From positions 186,001 through 250,000 of the forward strand of contig JAGI01000001.1 of the NCBI GenBank assembly GCA_000526575.1: 64,000 nucleotides of DNA, read 5' to 3'. Under the pieces are notes generated by a model. That model saw only the letters and a program-made list of their open reading frames with translations, was not told where the DNA came from and ran no database searches. Of the stretch, positions 43,856 to 53,499 are shown in pieces. Numbering within the stretch: position 1 is the first letter of the stretch; every line of letters starts with the position of its first letter. This DNA comes from Clostridium sp. 12(A). GTDB taxonomy: Bacteria > Bacillota > Clostridia > Lachnospirales > Lachnospiraceae. A program made the translations under genes and the position numbers.

Positions 43856-43869
43856 GGAAAGCGCTTACA
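43856..43869. promoter_or_regulatory. cre-like site 1
   Basis: GGAAAGCGCTTACA differs from the classic CcpA-binding type TGAAAGCGCTTTCA at two positions. It lies about 300 bp upstream of the pectinase start codon, where catabolite control would be expected. Confidence 0.45.
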
Positions 43870-44082
43870 CGTGCCGATGGAGATAAATGGATAAGTGCAA
43901 AGAAAAAGTGAAATGATAAAATTTTATAGTTAAAATATACATGAAACAATACGGAAACATCTTTGATATTCTTTTAAAACCATAAAAAATAATTGGATTG
44001 TTTTTGAATGTTTGTAAATATTACATAAAAAACGCTATTTGATTTATTCGTTTTATCAATTACTTTTCCATAAATATAAATG

Positions 44083-44104
44083 TATAATAGTGTAAGCTCT
44101 TACA
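44083..44104 (+). promoter_or_regulatory. Pectinase promoter -10 box and cre-like dyad
   Basis: TATAAT (44083-44088) is followed at once by TGTAAGCTCTTACA (44091-44104), a dyad with arms TGTAAG / CTTACA that fits the cre pattern except at one central base. A matching -35 (TTACTT at 44060) is weak. A protein bound here would sit on the transcription start. Confidence 0.5.
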
Positions 44105-44162
44105 TAGTCGGAGAAGATATCAATGATGCTTGTAGTTAAAAAAATAATAAGGGGGAGTAAAA

Positions 44163-47100
44163 GTGGGAGTCAAGGGAAAGGCATTTGCAAGAGTTGCGGC
44201 AGCAGGTCTGGCAGCAGTAGTACTGTGTACCAACAGTAATTTTCAGGCTTTTGCAACATTAGGGGACATGGTGGAGATGATTCCACAAAAGAAGGAGGCT
44301 GGCATTAGTACACCGTCAGAAGCAACACCATCGGAAGCCTCCGAATCAGCGGGAGAGAAAGAGATTCTAATCACAGAAGTAAAGGCAGTAAAAGATATAG
44401 CTGCAACTCCATCAGAAGCACTAAAGACTTCTTTTGAGGTCTTTGAAGGAACATGGAGCCTGATAAAAGGAGATGGAATATTAAAGAATTCAGCTGATCA
44501 GGGAACAGATACGATTCAAAACGGCAGGGGAACCTATACAAACAGCGAGGGGCAGAGCTTTGGAATCGATGCTTCCGGGGGTAAATTTAATGTTCAGGCA
44601 GAACGGACTCAGATAAATAATGGAACCACACTTGAGATTCCGGCGGCTGGAGAAGTCTTCGAGTTTGAAATTGTTGCCCACAAAGTCTGGGACGGAAGCC
44701 ATGCTTCTTCGGATAGCTCTGGGATTCTGGAGGGGGCAGAGAGGGCTGTGGTGGTGCAGGGTGCTAAGTCCTGTAAAGCAGAGAGCTATGCGGATATAGA
44801 TAACAATTACCGTGCATATACATATCGCTTTGTACTTGAAAAGGGAGCGGAGCAGGCAGCAATTACGGTTGCAGCTTCAGGCTCTCAATATGTGAAGAGC
44901 CTGGAGGTAAAGAGCTTTCCGGCAACAGATGTTAATATTTCTGGTCGTTTAGAAGTGGAAAACGGGGATAGCCCAAAAAATGTAAAGGTGGTTCTTCTAA
45001 ATGAGAGGACAAAGGAGATATTTACGGATATCGTTAATTTCAGCGATGGAGAAGCCAACTATGAAGCAATGGTACCTGTCTATGATGAGGAAGAGAATTA
45101 TCAGATCTACCTGGACAATGACCATTACAAGATTTCCGGCATAGACCAGATTCGGGTATCTGGCGGTACTGATAGTGAGGACTGCGATTTCTCAGTAACA
45201 AGCTCTGAGAAGCATTCGGTATCAATAAGCTTTTCGGAGAAAATCGATTTGGATGGTATGGAGTATACCTATACAAATACAGAGACGAATCAGGTGTATT
45301 CTTTTAAAACCAGTGAAAAAATTGAGCTTACAGAAGGAAACTATATCTTCTCCTTTGGAGGAGAGCCCGATCGTCTGGCGTATGAAATATCAGATGGAGA
45401 GAGCATTACCATGAAAGATAAGGATATCACTCAGAGGGTGGACTTAAAGCCGGTGACAGACTGGAGCTTTTACGCCGATGGAAGCAATGATTACTATCAA
45501 AAAGCTATTCAGAATGAAACGGGATATTTTAAGGGAGCTATCATTGATGCCACAAGCGGAAAGGTAATGCCAAACGGAGATGTAAAGTCAGCCAATTCCA
45601 GCCAGTTTGTTACTGGAGCTGTCATTCGAATCCCTGTAACAGGAGACTGTACCATGTCGGTGGAGGCATACGGGTCTCAATACGCACTGTATTCTGTGAA
45701 AGGAGTGTCTGCCAGGGATCAGAGCCCCTTTGTGTACAAGTATGAGGGCGAAAAGGGTTACATTGATATCACGTCAGATGGAACTGCTTATATCAAATCT
45801 GTTACACTTGTATATCCGCCCAAAGAGGTTCAATATAAAGAACAGCCTGTAATGCCGGCAGTCGCTGACTTTGGAATGGGAGATAATCTGACCGTTGCAC
45901 CAGAGGGGCAGAGACTTGTATTGACTCAGGTAGGCGGTGCTATGACAAGTGCAGGCCTTCATACGGTCAGCTATTATGTATTTCCAAAGATAAAGGACTG
46001 GCAGGTATTATCTGCGGATATTGTTTTAAAGGCAGGAACCACTAGCACCTCCAGCGGTGTTTTCTTCGGAGCCTTTGATGAAGAGTATCTCACAACCGTG
46101 GGCATCAGGGGAAAGACAGGGCTTAGAGGAATTCTATCCAAGACAACCTCAGAGCTGGTAGGAGCAGGGGGACCCAACCAGACAATACAAGATGGGGAAA
46201 AGGTTTCTTTCACAGCTAGGAAAACAGACGAAGGACTTCTTGTTACTTATAAGACAAAGTCTGCCGGAGAAAGCAGCTATACATTTAAGTATGACGACGG
46301 AAAAAATCTCTTGTTTAAAGAGGATAAGGCTGATACAGAGTGCTATTATGGATTCGCTTTAGCGAGTGCAACCGCCGAGATTACCAACATGATGCTTTAT
46401 GATGAGGATGACAAAATCCTGTATGACCAGAATGACTGCTATGAGCCGGAGGGAACCGCTCCTGTTGCACTAAAGGTCATGGCTGATGCTGATGCCTCCA
46501 GAGAATTTATCCGTGTTACCTGGACGGGAGAGGTGTGTACAGGAGATGAAAAGTATGTTCTCCAGGTATCCCAAGATGGGGTAAGCTGGGAAGATGTGGC
46601 TGATGATCTGACGGTTAACACCTATGATTATCCAATCACAGGCAGCGGCTCATGGTACTTTAGAGTATGCGGAACGCTGGGCAACGCTCCGTCCATAGAG
46701 GATCGGAACCAGTGGGTAACCATAGAAAAGCCTGTAACAATAACAGCTGCGCTTCCGGCTCCGGCAGTTACTGCAATAGCGGATGAAGATAGTATTAAGC
46801 TGTCATGGGAGGCTGTGGAAACAGCAGACAGATACGAGGTATACCGTTATTCTTATGATGAAACAAAAGCAGGAGCAAGGCTCATAGGAACTACCCAGGT
46901 TCCAGAATATACAGACAGCACCATAACACAGCAAATGCCCTACTATTATTACGTCAAAGCATTTTCAAGTACCAACAGCAGCAATGCTTCACAGGAGGTA
47001 TGGGCAGTTGCCACCGGACCCAGGAAGGGTCAGTATGCTTATGAGGATGAAGCGATTCCAGTGGTAATTACCAAGAAATCCTATGACACCTCCTATCAAA

Positions 47101-50100
47101 AGGAGATAGTGATAGAAGGTATCGCAGAGGAAGCCTGTATATTAAAAGCAATGGTAAACGGAAGCCAACAGGATACGGAAAAGGAGATAAAGGCGGGCGG
47201 AAGCTTCCAGCTGAACCTTGTATTAAAGGAAGGACGTAATGATGTCAACCTTTTATTTACAGATGCAGAAGGAGCCGTTACCAGAAAGACCTTTAACTAC
47301 GTGTATCTGACGAATTACGATATGGTGGTAGATGGCTCCTATGCCGGTAACGACGGAGACTTAGTAAATGGGATTCCTGTCTATAAAACAGTTACTGCCG
47401 CTGTCGGTGCCGTGCCCTCCGATTCTAAAGTAAGAAAAGTAATCCTTATAAAGGAGGGCTCTTACAGAGAGCATCTGGTTATTAACAAACCGTACCTTTC
47501 TCTAATAGGGGAAGACAGAGACCAGGTTAATATCCACTTCTATGACAGACTGGAAAGTCCGGAAGGTGGGGATATGAAAACCAGGTGTGCCGTTTATGTA
47601 ACAAGCGAAGCAAAGGGATTTTCAGCAGAGAATCTCACCATTGAAAATGATTACGAGTACCTTGGAACTGGAAGCAATGAGTCTGCAGATGCGCTAAGGA
47701 ATGATGCAGAGGGCGCTGTTTATGTAAATCTTGCCTTAAAGGGCTATCAGGATACTCTGTGCGCTAATGTAGGCAAGCAGTACTATTATAAATGTATGAT
47801 CACTGGTAATGTGGACTTTATTTACGGCAACGACCCCAGAGCCTTATTTAATGACTGCGATTTAATATTCCGCTATAACGGGGTAAAAAACAGCGGCTAT
47901 CTAAGTGCACCAAAGACCTCAGAGACTGCGGCATACGGACTTACCTTTTATGACTGCCGCATCCTCTCGGAGGAGGGCTGTAGCGGAAGTAAGTACCGCC
48001 TGGGAAGGCCGTGGGGTGCTGACGGCTATTTAACCTTTATTAATACTTATATGGGAGGGGTAATAAACGGGGAAGAAAGCTATGATGACATGAGCGGAAA
48101 TTCCTATAGGAAGGCAAGATTTTTTGAATTTGGAAGCTATGGCCCATCGTATGCAATCAATGAAAATCGCAGACAGATTTCTCCGGCAAAGGCAGAAGCA
48201 ATGCTTGGGTCCTCCCTTCTTGGTTGGGAACCTGAAAAGGAGTCAAGCAGCCGTTCTGCGGATTATAAGGGCAGTGTAATTACAAATGAAGCGCCAAAGT
48301 ATGTAATTTTCGGATACTCCCAGGATACCTACAACATAAAAGACGGAGATGATACCGGTTTAGGAGCTTTTAATTTAGAAGGCTATGCTCAGGCAGGAAA
48401 CGTAACCGGCGGAGGTCTACTAAAGGAAACCTCAGAGAATTATTATACCGTTTCAGATGGGGAGTCCTTCCTAAAGGCGTTAAAATACGCTAGTGACAGC
48501 GGCAAAAAATCGGTAATCGAAATTACAGAGGATATTAAGCTGGGAAGCAAGGAGATAGAAAATTACGCGGAGTACAGCAGCCTGATTAAGCCATACAGTG
48601 CCCAGGCACTGACTCATCCCGTATTAAAGGAGACTGGTGTTTCCGTTTTAATGCTTAAGAACATGAGTAATCTGACGATTTTTTCAAGAAATGGTTCCGC
48701 ACTGCTTCATGCGAATGTTGATATCAGCAATTCCTCTAACATTATTATTAGAAATCTGGTCTTTGATGAATTATGGGAGTGGGATGAGGAGACGGAAGGT
48801 AACTATGACCGAAATGACTGGGATTATATGACCATTGAAAATGAAAGCACCAACATCTGGGTGGATCATTGTACCTTTTATAAGGCATATGACGGTGTCA
48901 TTGACGTTAAAAATCCAAGTACTACAAAAACCAGCAACATTACCATTTCCTGGTGCAGCTTTTTACCGGCCAGCAGAGGAGATTTCTTTGACGATATGAT
49001 GGAGGAGATTGCATCTAATCCACAGAAATACCCTTATTATACTCATTTGATCAATGACCTTCATATGACCAGGGAGCAGGTATACTACTATGCGTATGGT
49101 CAGAAGAAGACCCATCTTTTGGGGCAGTCAGATGATGCTGTCAATGCGGCAAATATCAGGCTGACACTGGCAAACAATTATTATAAGGATTCTATGGACC
49201 GTATGCCAAGGCTGAGATACGGAGCGGCCCATGTGTATAACTGCGTGCTTGATGCGGCAGATTTATACCAGGTTAAGAATTCCATAGCAAACAGTGAGGC
49301 AGCAGCAAAGATTGTAAGCAATGGCGCAAGCTCTACCTGCAAAGGGGAGCTACTTTTAGAAAACTGCTATATTGACGGTATTGTTAATGCCTTAAACAGC
49401 GGCAATGGCGATAGTCCCTCAGGCTATATCAATGCAATTAATTCCGTTTACTATATGGACGGAATTAAGACTGAGCTTAAGCCTAAATCCAACAGCACTA
49501 CGGATTCTTCCATATTAGTGCTTGATGCTGGGAAATTTAAGAGTAAGCTTCCATATAAGGCACCTGTGCTGTATCCGGCAGAGAGGTTAAAGGAGCTTGT
49601 GATTCCTAAGGGCGGAGCCGGAGCAATTGAGATGACAGTTCTCCAATGGGAAAAGGGAATATATTTTGACACGGTCAATACAATTCCTGACGATGATGAT
49701 GATGTCAATACAGATCCGAAAGAGGAGGACTCTGATTCCGATGAGGATACGTCAGTTTATGAATTAAAGACAGATAAAAAAGAGGCAGCAAGCCGCAGGA
49801 GAAATGCCGTAGAAGTAAAAGAAGCTGACACTGGAACCTGGCTGAAAAACAGTGAAAATGCATGGTGTCTCTTGAAAAAGGACGGTACCATTGCAGTTCA
49901 GGAGTGGTGTCTGGTAGATGGAATATGGTATTATTTCAACCAGAGCGGATATATGGCGGTAGGCTGGCTTCAGGCAGCGGATGGAAAATGGTACTATTTA
50001 AATCCGACTTATGGCGGAATGGCAACGGGTTGGATTATGGCAGACGGAAAATGGTATTACCTGGATACCGTAAACGGAGACTGTCTGATCAACAAGACAA

Positions 50101-50156
50101 CGCCGGATGGCTATCAGGTGGATGAAAATGGAGCCTGGATGGAAGGCAGCAATTAA
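44163..50156 (+). CDS. Giant secreted pectin methylesterase-pectate lyase with cell-wall repeats
   Basis: A 1,997-residue extracellular enzyme starting with GTG behind GGGGGAG. Residues 1-31 are a signal peptide; a linker with repeated TPSEA follows. Residues 80-880 hold several beta-sandwich or carbohydrate-binding-like modules, and 870-950 a fibronectin type III domain (SIKLSWEAVETADRYEVYRY). Residues about 1052-1350 form a CE8 pectin methylesterase with GYQDTL (about 1193), VDFIYG (about 1217) and LGRPWG (about 1279). Residues about 1430-1780 form a PL1-type pectate lyase with WVDHCTFYKAYDG (from about 1566). The last 105 residues carry choline/cell-wall-binding repeats (WYYFNQSGYMAVGWLQ). 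It would demethylate and cut pectin at the cell surface. Confidence 0.85.
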   Translation: MGVKGKAFARVAAAGLAAVVLCTNSNFQAFATLGDMVEMIPQKKEAGISTPSEATPSEASESAGEKEILITEVKAVKDIAATPSEALKTSFEVFEGTWSLIKGDGILKNSADQGTDTIQNGRGTYTNSEGQSFGIDASGGKFNVQAERTQINNGTTLEIPAAGEVFEFEIVAHKVWDGSHASSDSSGILEGAERAVVVQGAKSCKAESYADIDNNYRAYTYRFVLEKGAEQAAITVAASGSQYVKSLEVKSFPATDVNISGRLEVENGDSPKNVKVVLLNERTKEIFTDIVNFSDGEANYEAMVPVYDEEENYQIYLDNDHYKISGIDQIRVSGGTDSEDCDFSVTSSEKHSVSISFSEKIDLDGMEYTYTNTETNQVYSFKTSEKIELTEGNYIFSFGGEPDRLAYEISDGESITMKDKDITQRVDLKPVTDWSFYADGSNDYYQKAIQNETGYFKGAIIDATSGKVMPNGDVKSANSSQFVTGAVIRIPVTGDCTMSVEAYGSQYALYSVKGVSARDQSPFVYKYEGEKGYIDITSDGTAYIKSVTLVYPPKEVQYKEQPVMPAVADFGMGDNLTVAPEGQRLVLTQVGGAMTSAGLHTVSYYVFPKIKDWQVLSADIVLKAGTTSTSSGVFFGAFDEEYLTTVGIRGKTGLRGILSKTTSELVGAGGPNQTIQDGEKVSFTARKTDEGLLVTYKTKSAGESSYTFKYDDGKNLLFKEDKADTECYYGFALASATAEITNMMLYDEDDKILYDQNDCYEPEGTAPVALKVMADADASREFIRVTWTGEVCTGDEKYVLQVSQDGVSWEDVADDLTVNTYDYPITGSGSWYFRVCGTLGNAPSIEDRNQWVTIEKPVTITAALPAPAVTAIADEDSIKLSWEAVETADRYEVYRYSYDETKAGARLIGTTQVPEYTDSTITQQMPYYYYVKAFSSTNSSNASQEVWAVATGPRKGQYAYEDEAIPVVITKKSYDTSYQKEIVIEGIAEEACILKAMVNGSQQDTEKEIKAGGSFQLNLVLKEGRNDVNLLFTDAEGAVTRKTFNYVYLTNYDMVVDGSYAGNDGDLVNGIPVYKTVTAAVGAVPSDSKVRKVILIKEGSYREHLVINKPYLSLIGEDRDQVNIHFYDRLESPEGGDMKTRCAVYVTSEAKGFSAENLTIENDYEYLGTGSNESADALRNDAEGAVYVNLALKGYQDTLCANVGKQYYYKCMITGNVDFIYGNDPRALFNDCDLIFRYNGVKNSGYLSAPKTSETAAYGLTFYDCRILSEEGCSGSKYRLGRPWGADGYLTFINTYMGGVINGEESYDDMSGNSYRKARFFEFGSYGPSYAINENRRQISPAKAEAMLGSSLLGWEPEKESSSRSADYKGSVITNEAPKYVIFGYSQDTYNIKDGDDTGLGAFNLEGYAQAGNVTGGGLLKETSENYYTVSDGESFLKALKYASDSGKKSVIEITEDIKLGSKEIENYAEYSSLIKPYSAQALTHPVLKETGVSVLMLKNMSNLTIFSRNGSALLHANVDISNSSNIIIRNLVFDELWEWDEETEGNYDRNDWDYMTIENESTNIWVDHCTFYKAYDGVIDVKNPSTTKTSNITISWCSFLPASRGDFFDDMMEEIASNPQKYPYYTHLINDLHMTREQVYYYAYGQKKTHLLGQSDDAVNAANIRLTLANNYYKDSMDRMPRLRYGAAHVYNCVLDAADLYQVKNSIANSEAAAKIVSNGASSTCKGELLLENCYIDGIVNALNSGNGDSPSGYINAINSVYYMDGIKTELKPKSNSTTDSSILVLDAGKFKSKLPYKAPVLYPAERLKELVIPKGGAGAIEMTVLQWEKGIYFDTVNTIPDDDDDVNTDPKEEDSDSDEDTSVYELKTDKKEAASRRRNAVEVKEADTGTWLKNSENAWCLLKKDGTIAVQEWCLVDGIWYYFNQSGYMAVGWLQAADGKWYYLNPTYGGMATGWIMADGKWYYLDTVNGDCLINKTTPDGYQVDENGAWMEGSN

Positions 50157-50171
50157 AGATTAGATAAAAGG

Positions 50172-50212
50172 ATGCAGAGCTTGGCAGTAATAATAGCTCT
50201 GCATTTTCTTTG
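50172..50212 (+). terminator. Terminator of the pectinase gene
   Basis: ATGCAGAGCT and AGCTCTGCAT form a perfect 10-bp stem, followed by TTTCTTTG. Confidence 0.75.
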
Positions 50213-50319
50213 TTAAAAGTAAAAATAATTACCTTTTCTCCAAAATATTTTGATTCAGTATTCCATCCCCATAGGATATAATTTAAGAAAACCGTATGGG
50301 TGAAAGGAAGGGAACTGGG

Positions 50320-53031
50320 ATGAAGTATGAGCTATTAGGGGAACAGGGAGATTTTATCATGGAAAATCCAGACCTGGTCAGCGGTCTTTATTTTCCGCTG
50401 GCCAATGAAGCCGGAGTCATGAGCAGTATATCGCCAGACCTTGGGGGAGACAGTAAGATGGATCAGAACTCCTTTTTGCTGCCGCCGGTGAGCATAGATA
50501 ATCTTCACAATGACAGATCGTCCAGAAACATCTGGTGCAGAATCAATGGAAAAGAGTTATGGTCTCTGACCGGACGCTCTGCCTGGCAGCAGGCGAAGAA
50601 GTTTTCCAGATACAAGGAACCAGTGGTTTTAGAAGCAGGATTCATGCATCATAAGATCACCAGAATCTCAGAAGAAATTGGATGTAAGGCAGAACTTAGC
50701 AGCGTGGTTCCTGCCACTGGTGAGACCGTGGAATTAATGAAGATCCAGATACAAAACATTTCTAACGAATATAAGAACTTACAGGTCATCACAGCCATTC
50801 CTATGTATGCCCGCTCTGCCGATAACATCAGAGATCACCGCCATGTCACGGCTCTTTTGCACCGGATTAAAACGACCGATTGCGGTGTTATGGTAACTCC
50901 CACCATGACCTTTGATGAAAGGGGGCATAAGAGAAATAATCGCTCCTATGGTGTGTTTGGTGGAAATGAGACTCAAAAGCCCATGGGGTATTATCCAGTT
51001 CTTGGGGACTTTATTGGAGAAGGCGGTAATTTAGAAACTCCCAGAGCTTTATTTGAAAGCTGTCTTGATGTAAAGGGAGCTAATTATGAGACTGGTGGAT
51101 ATGAAGCCTTAGGAGGGCTTTGCTTTTCAGAATGCAGAGTAGCCCCTCAGGAAACCATTACCTATGTGATCGCCATGGGGTATGGGAAGTCAGAAAAAGA
51201 TTTAATGGAAAACTGCTGCGGCTTCTTATCAGAAGCAGCCTTTGACAGGTGCTGGAATGAGACAAAAGAGTACTGGAAGGAAAAGGTGAATGTAAGTCTT
51301 CAGACGGGAGATTCCGAGTTTGACCGCTTTATGAAGTGGGTAAGCTTTCAGCCCATGCTTAGAAGAATCTACGGCTGTTCCTTTTTGCCCCATCATGACT
51401 ATGGAAAAGGCGGACGTGGCTGGAGAGACTTATGGCAGGATTGTCTGGCCCTTCTTATGATGAACCCAGGGGGAGTCCGCCAGATGTTACTGGATCACTT
51501 CGGAGGAGTGCGGTTTGATGGAACCAATGCCACAATCATAGGAAGTGGTCAGGGAGAATTCATTGCAGACAGGAACAACATTACCAGAGTCTGGATGGAT
51601 CATGGAATATGGCCGTTTTTGACCACGGAATTATACATACATCAAACCGGAGATTTGGGAATCTTATTGGAGAGCAATTCCTATTTTAAAGACATGCAGG
51701 CAGCGCGGGGAGAGGAAAAGGATACCCTTTGGAAGCCAGAAGAAGGAGAACGGTTAAAAGACAAGGAGAATCACATTTATACCGGAACTATTCTGGAACA
51801 TTTACTGATTCAGAATCTTACCTCATTTTATGAAGTGGGAGAGCACAATCACATTAGAATCAGAGGTGCTGACTGGAATGATGCTCTGGATTTAGCCAAT
51901 GAAAGGGGAGAAAGCGTAGCCTTTACCGCCATGTACGCCTCTAATTTAGATGGTCTTGCAGCCCTTCTTACTGCCCTTGAGGCACAGGGAATCAATGAAT
52001 TTCAGCTGGCAGAAGAAATCTTGGTTCTGTTGACTGAGGATGTAACGATATATGATGATATCAACCGGAAGAAAGAAATCCTGGCTGAGTATTGTAAAAA
52101 ATCAATTCATCAGGTCTCTGGGGAAAAGATGACCATAAGGGGAGACAGGCTGCAAAAAGACTTAAAGGGGAAAGCTGAATGGATTTATAATCATATTCGA
52201 GAAACGGAATGGGTCACCTCCAAGGACGGTCATGGCTGGTACAACGGCTATTATGACAATTCAGGAAATAAGGTTGAAGGCGATCATGAGACCGGAGTCC
52301 GCATGATGCTTACCAGTCAGGTATTTACCCTTATGTCAGGCACTGCCACCAATCATCAGGTCAGGGAGATTGTAAAATCAGCAAATGCTTACCTGTACCG
52401 AAGAGAAGTCGGCGGATATCGGTTAAATACAGATTTTCATGAGGTAAAGATGGATTTAGGCAGAATGTTCGGATTCGCCTATGGACATAAGGAAAATGGA
52501 GCGGTATTTTCTCATATGGCTGTTATGTTTGGCAATGCCCTATACCGGAGGCAAGCTTCTAAGGAAGGATATGGAGCGCTCTTTGCCTTATTCGACCATT
52601 GCAGTGATTTTGAAAAGAGCAGGATTTATCCTGGAATTCCGGAATATATCGACGCAAGCGGAAGAGGGGTCTACCACTACCTCACCGGAGCGGCAAGCTG
52701 GTATCTGGTTACGGTGCTGACTCAGATGTTTGGAATCAGAGGATATTATGGGAACTTAACGTTCCGTCCTCAGCTTTTAAAGGAGCAGTTTGATGAAAAT
52801 AACCAGGCCTCTGCTTCCTTGGAATTTGCAGAAAGAAGCTTAAAGATCATATATAAAAACCCAGAGCAGTTAGAGCCGGAGACATATCAGGTTCATGGCA
52901 TCACCATAAACGGCGTACCTTATAAATCAGGAACCCAGGATTCTATGATTGAGAGAGAAGATATCAAAAGCCTGCCTGAACACCAGTTAAATATCATTGA
53001 AATAAGCTTAAACGGAATGGGGAGGGACTGA
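50320..53031 (+). CDS. GH94 family beta-glycoside phosphorylase
   Basis: A 903-residue cytoplasmic phosphorylase. GH94 marks are RGWRDLWQDCLALLMMNP, TRVWMDHGIWPFLTTELYIHQTGD, and RGADWNDALDLANERGE, the last containing the proposed general-acid aspartate near residue 520. Family members split beta-linked glucosides with phosphate to give glucose 1-phosphate. Length matches laminaribiose phosphorylases (about 910) better than cellobiose phosphorylases (about 800), but specificity is not fixed by that. ATG 50320 has GGAAGGG before it. It is the first gene of an operon with a cupin (overlap of one base), a two-component system and a sugar importer. Confidence 0.85.
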   Translation: MKYELLGEQGDFIMENPDLVSGLYFPLANEAGVMSSISPDLGGDSKMDQNSFLLPPVSIDNLHNDRSSRNIWCRINGKELWSLTGRSAWQQAKKFSRYKEPVVLEAGFMHHKITRISEEIGCKAELSSVVPATGETVELMKIQIQNISNEYKNLQVITAIPMYARSADNIRDHRHVTALLHRIKTTDCGVMVTPTMTFDERGHKRNNRSYGVFGGNETQKPMGYYPVLGDFIGEGGNLETPRALFESCLDVKGANYETGGYEALGGLCFSECRVAPQETITYVIAMGYGKSEKDLMENCCGFLSEAAFDRCWNETKEYWKEKVNVSLQTGDSEFDRFMKWVSFQPMLRRIYGCSFLPHHDYGKGGRGWRDLWQDCLALLMMNPGGVRQMLLDHFGGVRFDGTNATIIGSGQGEFIADRNNITRVWMDHGIWPFLTTELYIHQTGDLGILLESNSYFKDMQAARGEEKDTLWKPEEGERLKDKENHIYTGTILEHLLIQNLTSFYEVGEHNHIRIRGADWNDALDLANERGESVAFTAMYASNLDGLAALLTALEAQGINEFQLAEEILVLLTEDVTIYDDINRKKEILAEYCKKSIHQVSGEKMTIRGDRLQKDLKGKAEWIYNHIRETEWVTSKDGHGWYNGYYDNSGNKVEGDHETGVRMMLTSQVFTLMSGTATNHQVREIVKSANAYLYRREVGGYRLNTDFHEVKMDLGRMFGFAYGHKENGAVFSHMAVMFGNALYRRQASKEGYGALFALFDHCSDFEKSRIYPGIPEYIDASGRGVYHYLTGAASWYLVTVLTQMFGIRGYYGNLTFRPQLLKEQFDENNQASASLEFAERSLKIIYKNPEQLEPETYQVHGITINGVPYKSGTQDSMIEREDIKSLPEHQLNIIEISLNGMGRD

Positions 53032-53465
53032 TGGGGATGAATGGAATTGAACGGATTAAAATACAGCACCAGGGTTATTTGCCCCTAATAGATTACGAAA
53101 CCTGGAGAGTGGCGGTTCTGAGTTACTGTCTTGATGTAAGATTGGATCAGTTGGTCACCATGCAAAGGCATTTGGAAACAGATGAGGTGTTTGTTTTACT
53201 GGAAGGAAACTGTGTCCTTTTCTCTGGAGGAAATGGGGAGCACCCGGAAGAAATCCAATGGGTAAAGATGGAGAAGAACCAGCTTTATAATGTAAAGAAA
53301 GGGGTCTGGCATACCCACACCTTAGATGAGGAAGGAAGCGTTCTCATTATAGAAAATCAGGATACCACAGATGATAATTCCCCCACAGAAACGTTGAAGG
53401 AAGCGCAGATTGAGACAATCAGAAAAGCTGGTAACTCTTTTGACATTTTCTACCAGAAACATTAG
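53031..53465 (+). CDS. Cupin-fold protein, probably sugar-related
   Basis: A 144-residue single-domain cupin. Beta-barrel motifs include QRHLETDEVFVLLEGNCVLFSG and VKKGVWHTHTLDEEGSVLIIENQD, with His and Glu residues in metal-ligand positions. The ATG shares a base with the stop of the phosphorylase gene, so the two are coupled. Such small cupins accompany sugar catabolic genes as epimerases, mutarotase-like proteins or sensors. The function is not settled. Confidence 0.7.
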   Translation: MGMNGIERIKIQHQGYLPLIDYETWRVAVLSYCLDVRLDQLVTMQRHLETDEVFVLLEGNCVLFSGGNGEHPEEIQWVKMEKNQLYNVKKGVWHTHTLDEEGSVLIIENQDTTDDNSPTETLKEAQIETIRKAGNSFDIFYQKH

Positions 53466-53499
53466 AATAAGGGTATGATGAATACAGGGGGAGAGCGCC

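Larger units (their letters stand above)
43647..44162 (+). other. Gene-poor upstream region of the pectinase gene
   Basis: About 500 bp before the giant pectinase gene. A weak open frame of 37 codons from ATG 43718 (MESGINDSEKLMQNMVNRD...) lacks a good ribosome binding site and is not called a gene. Two cre-like palindromes and a -10 box are listed separately. Confidence 0.4.
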
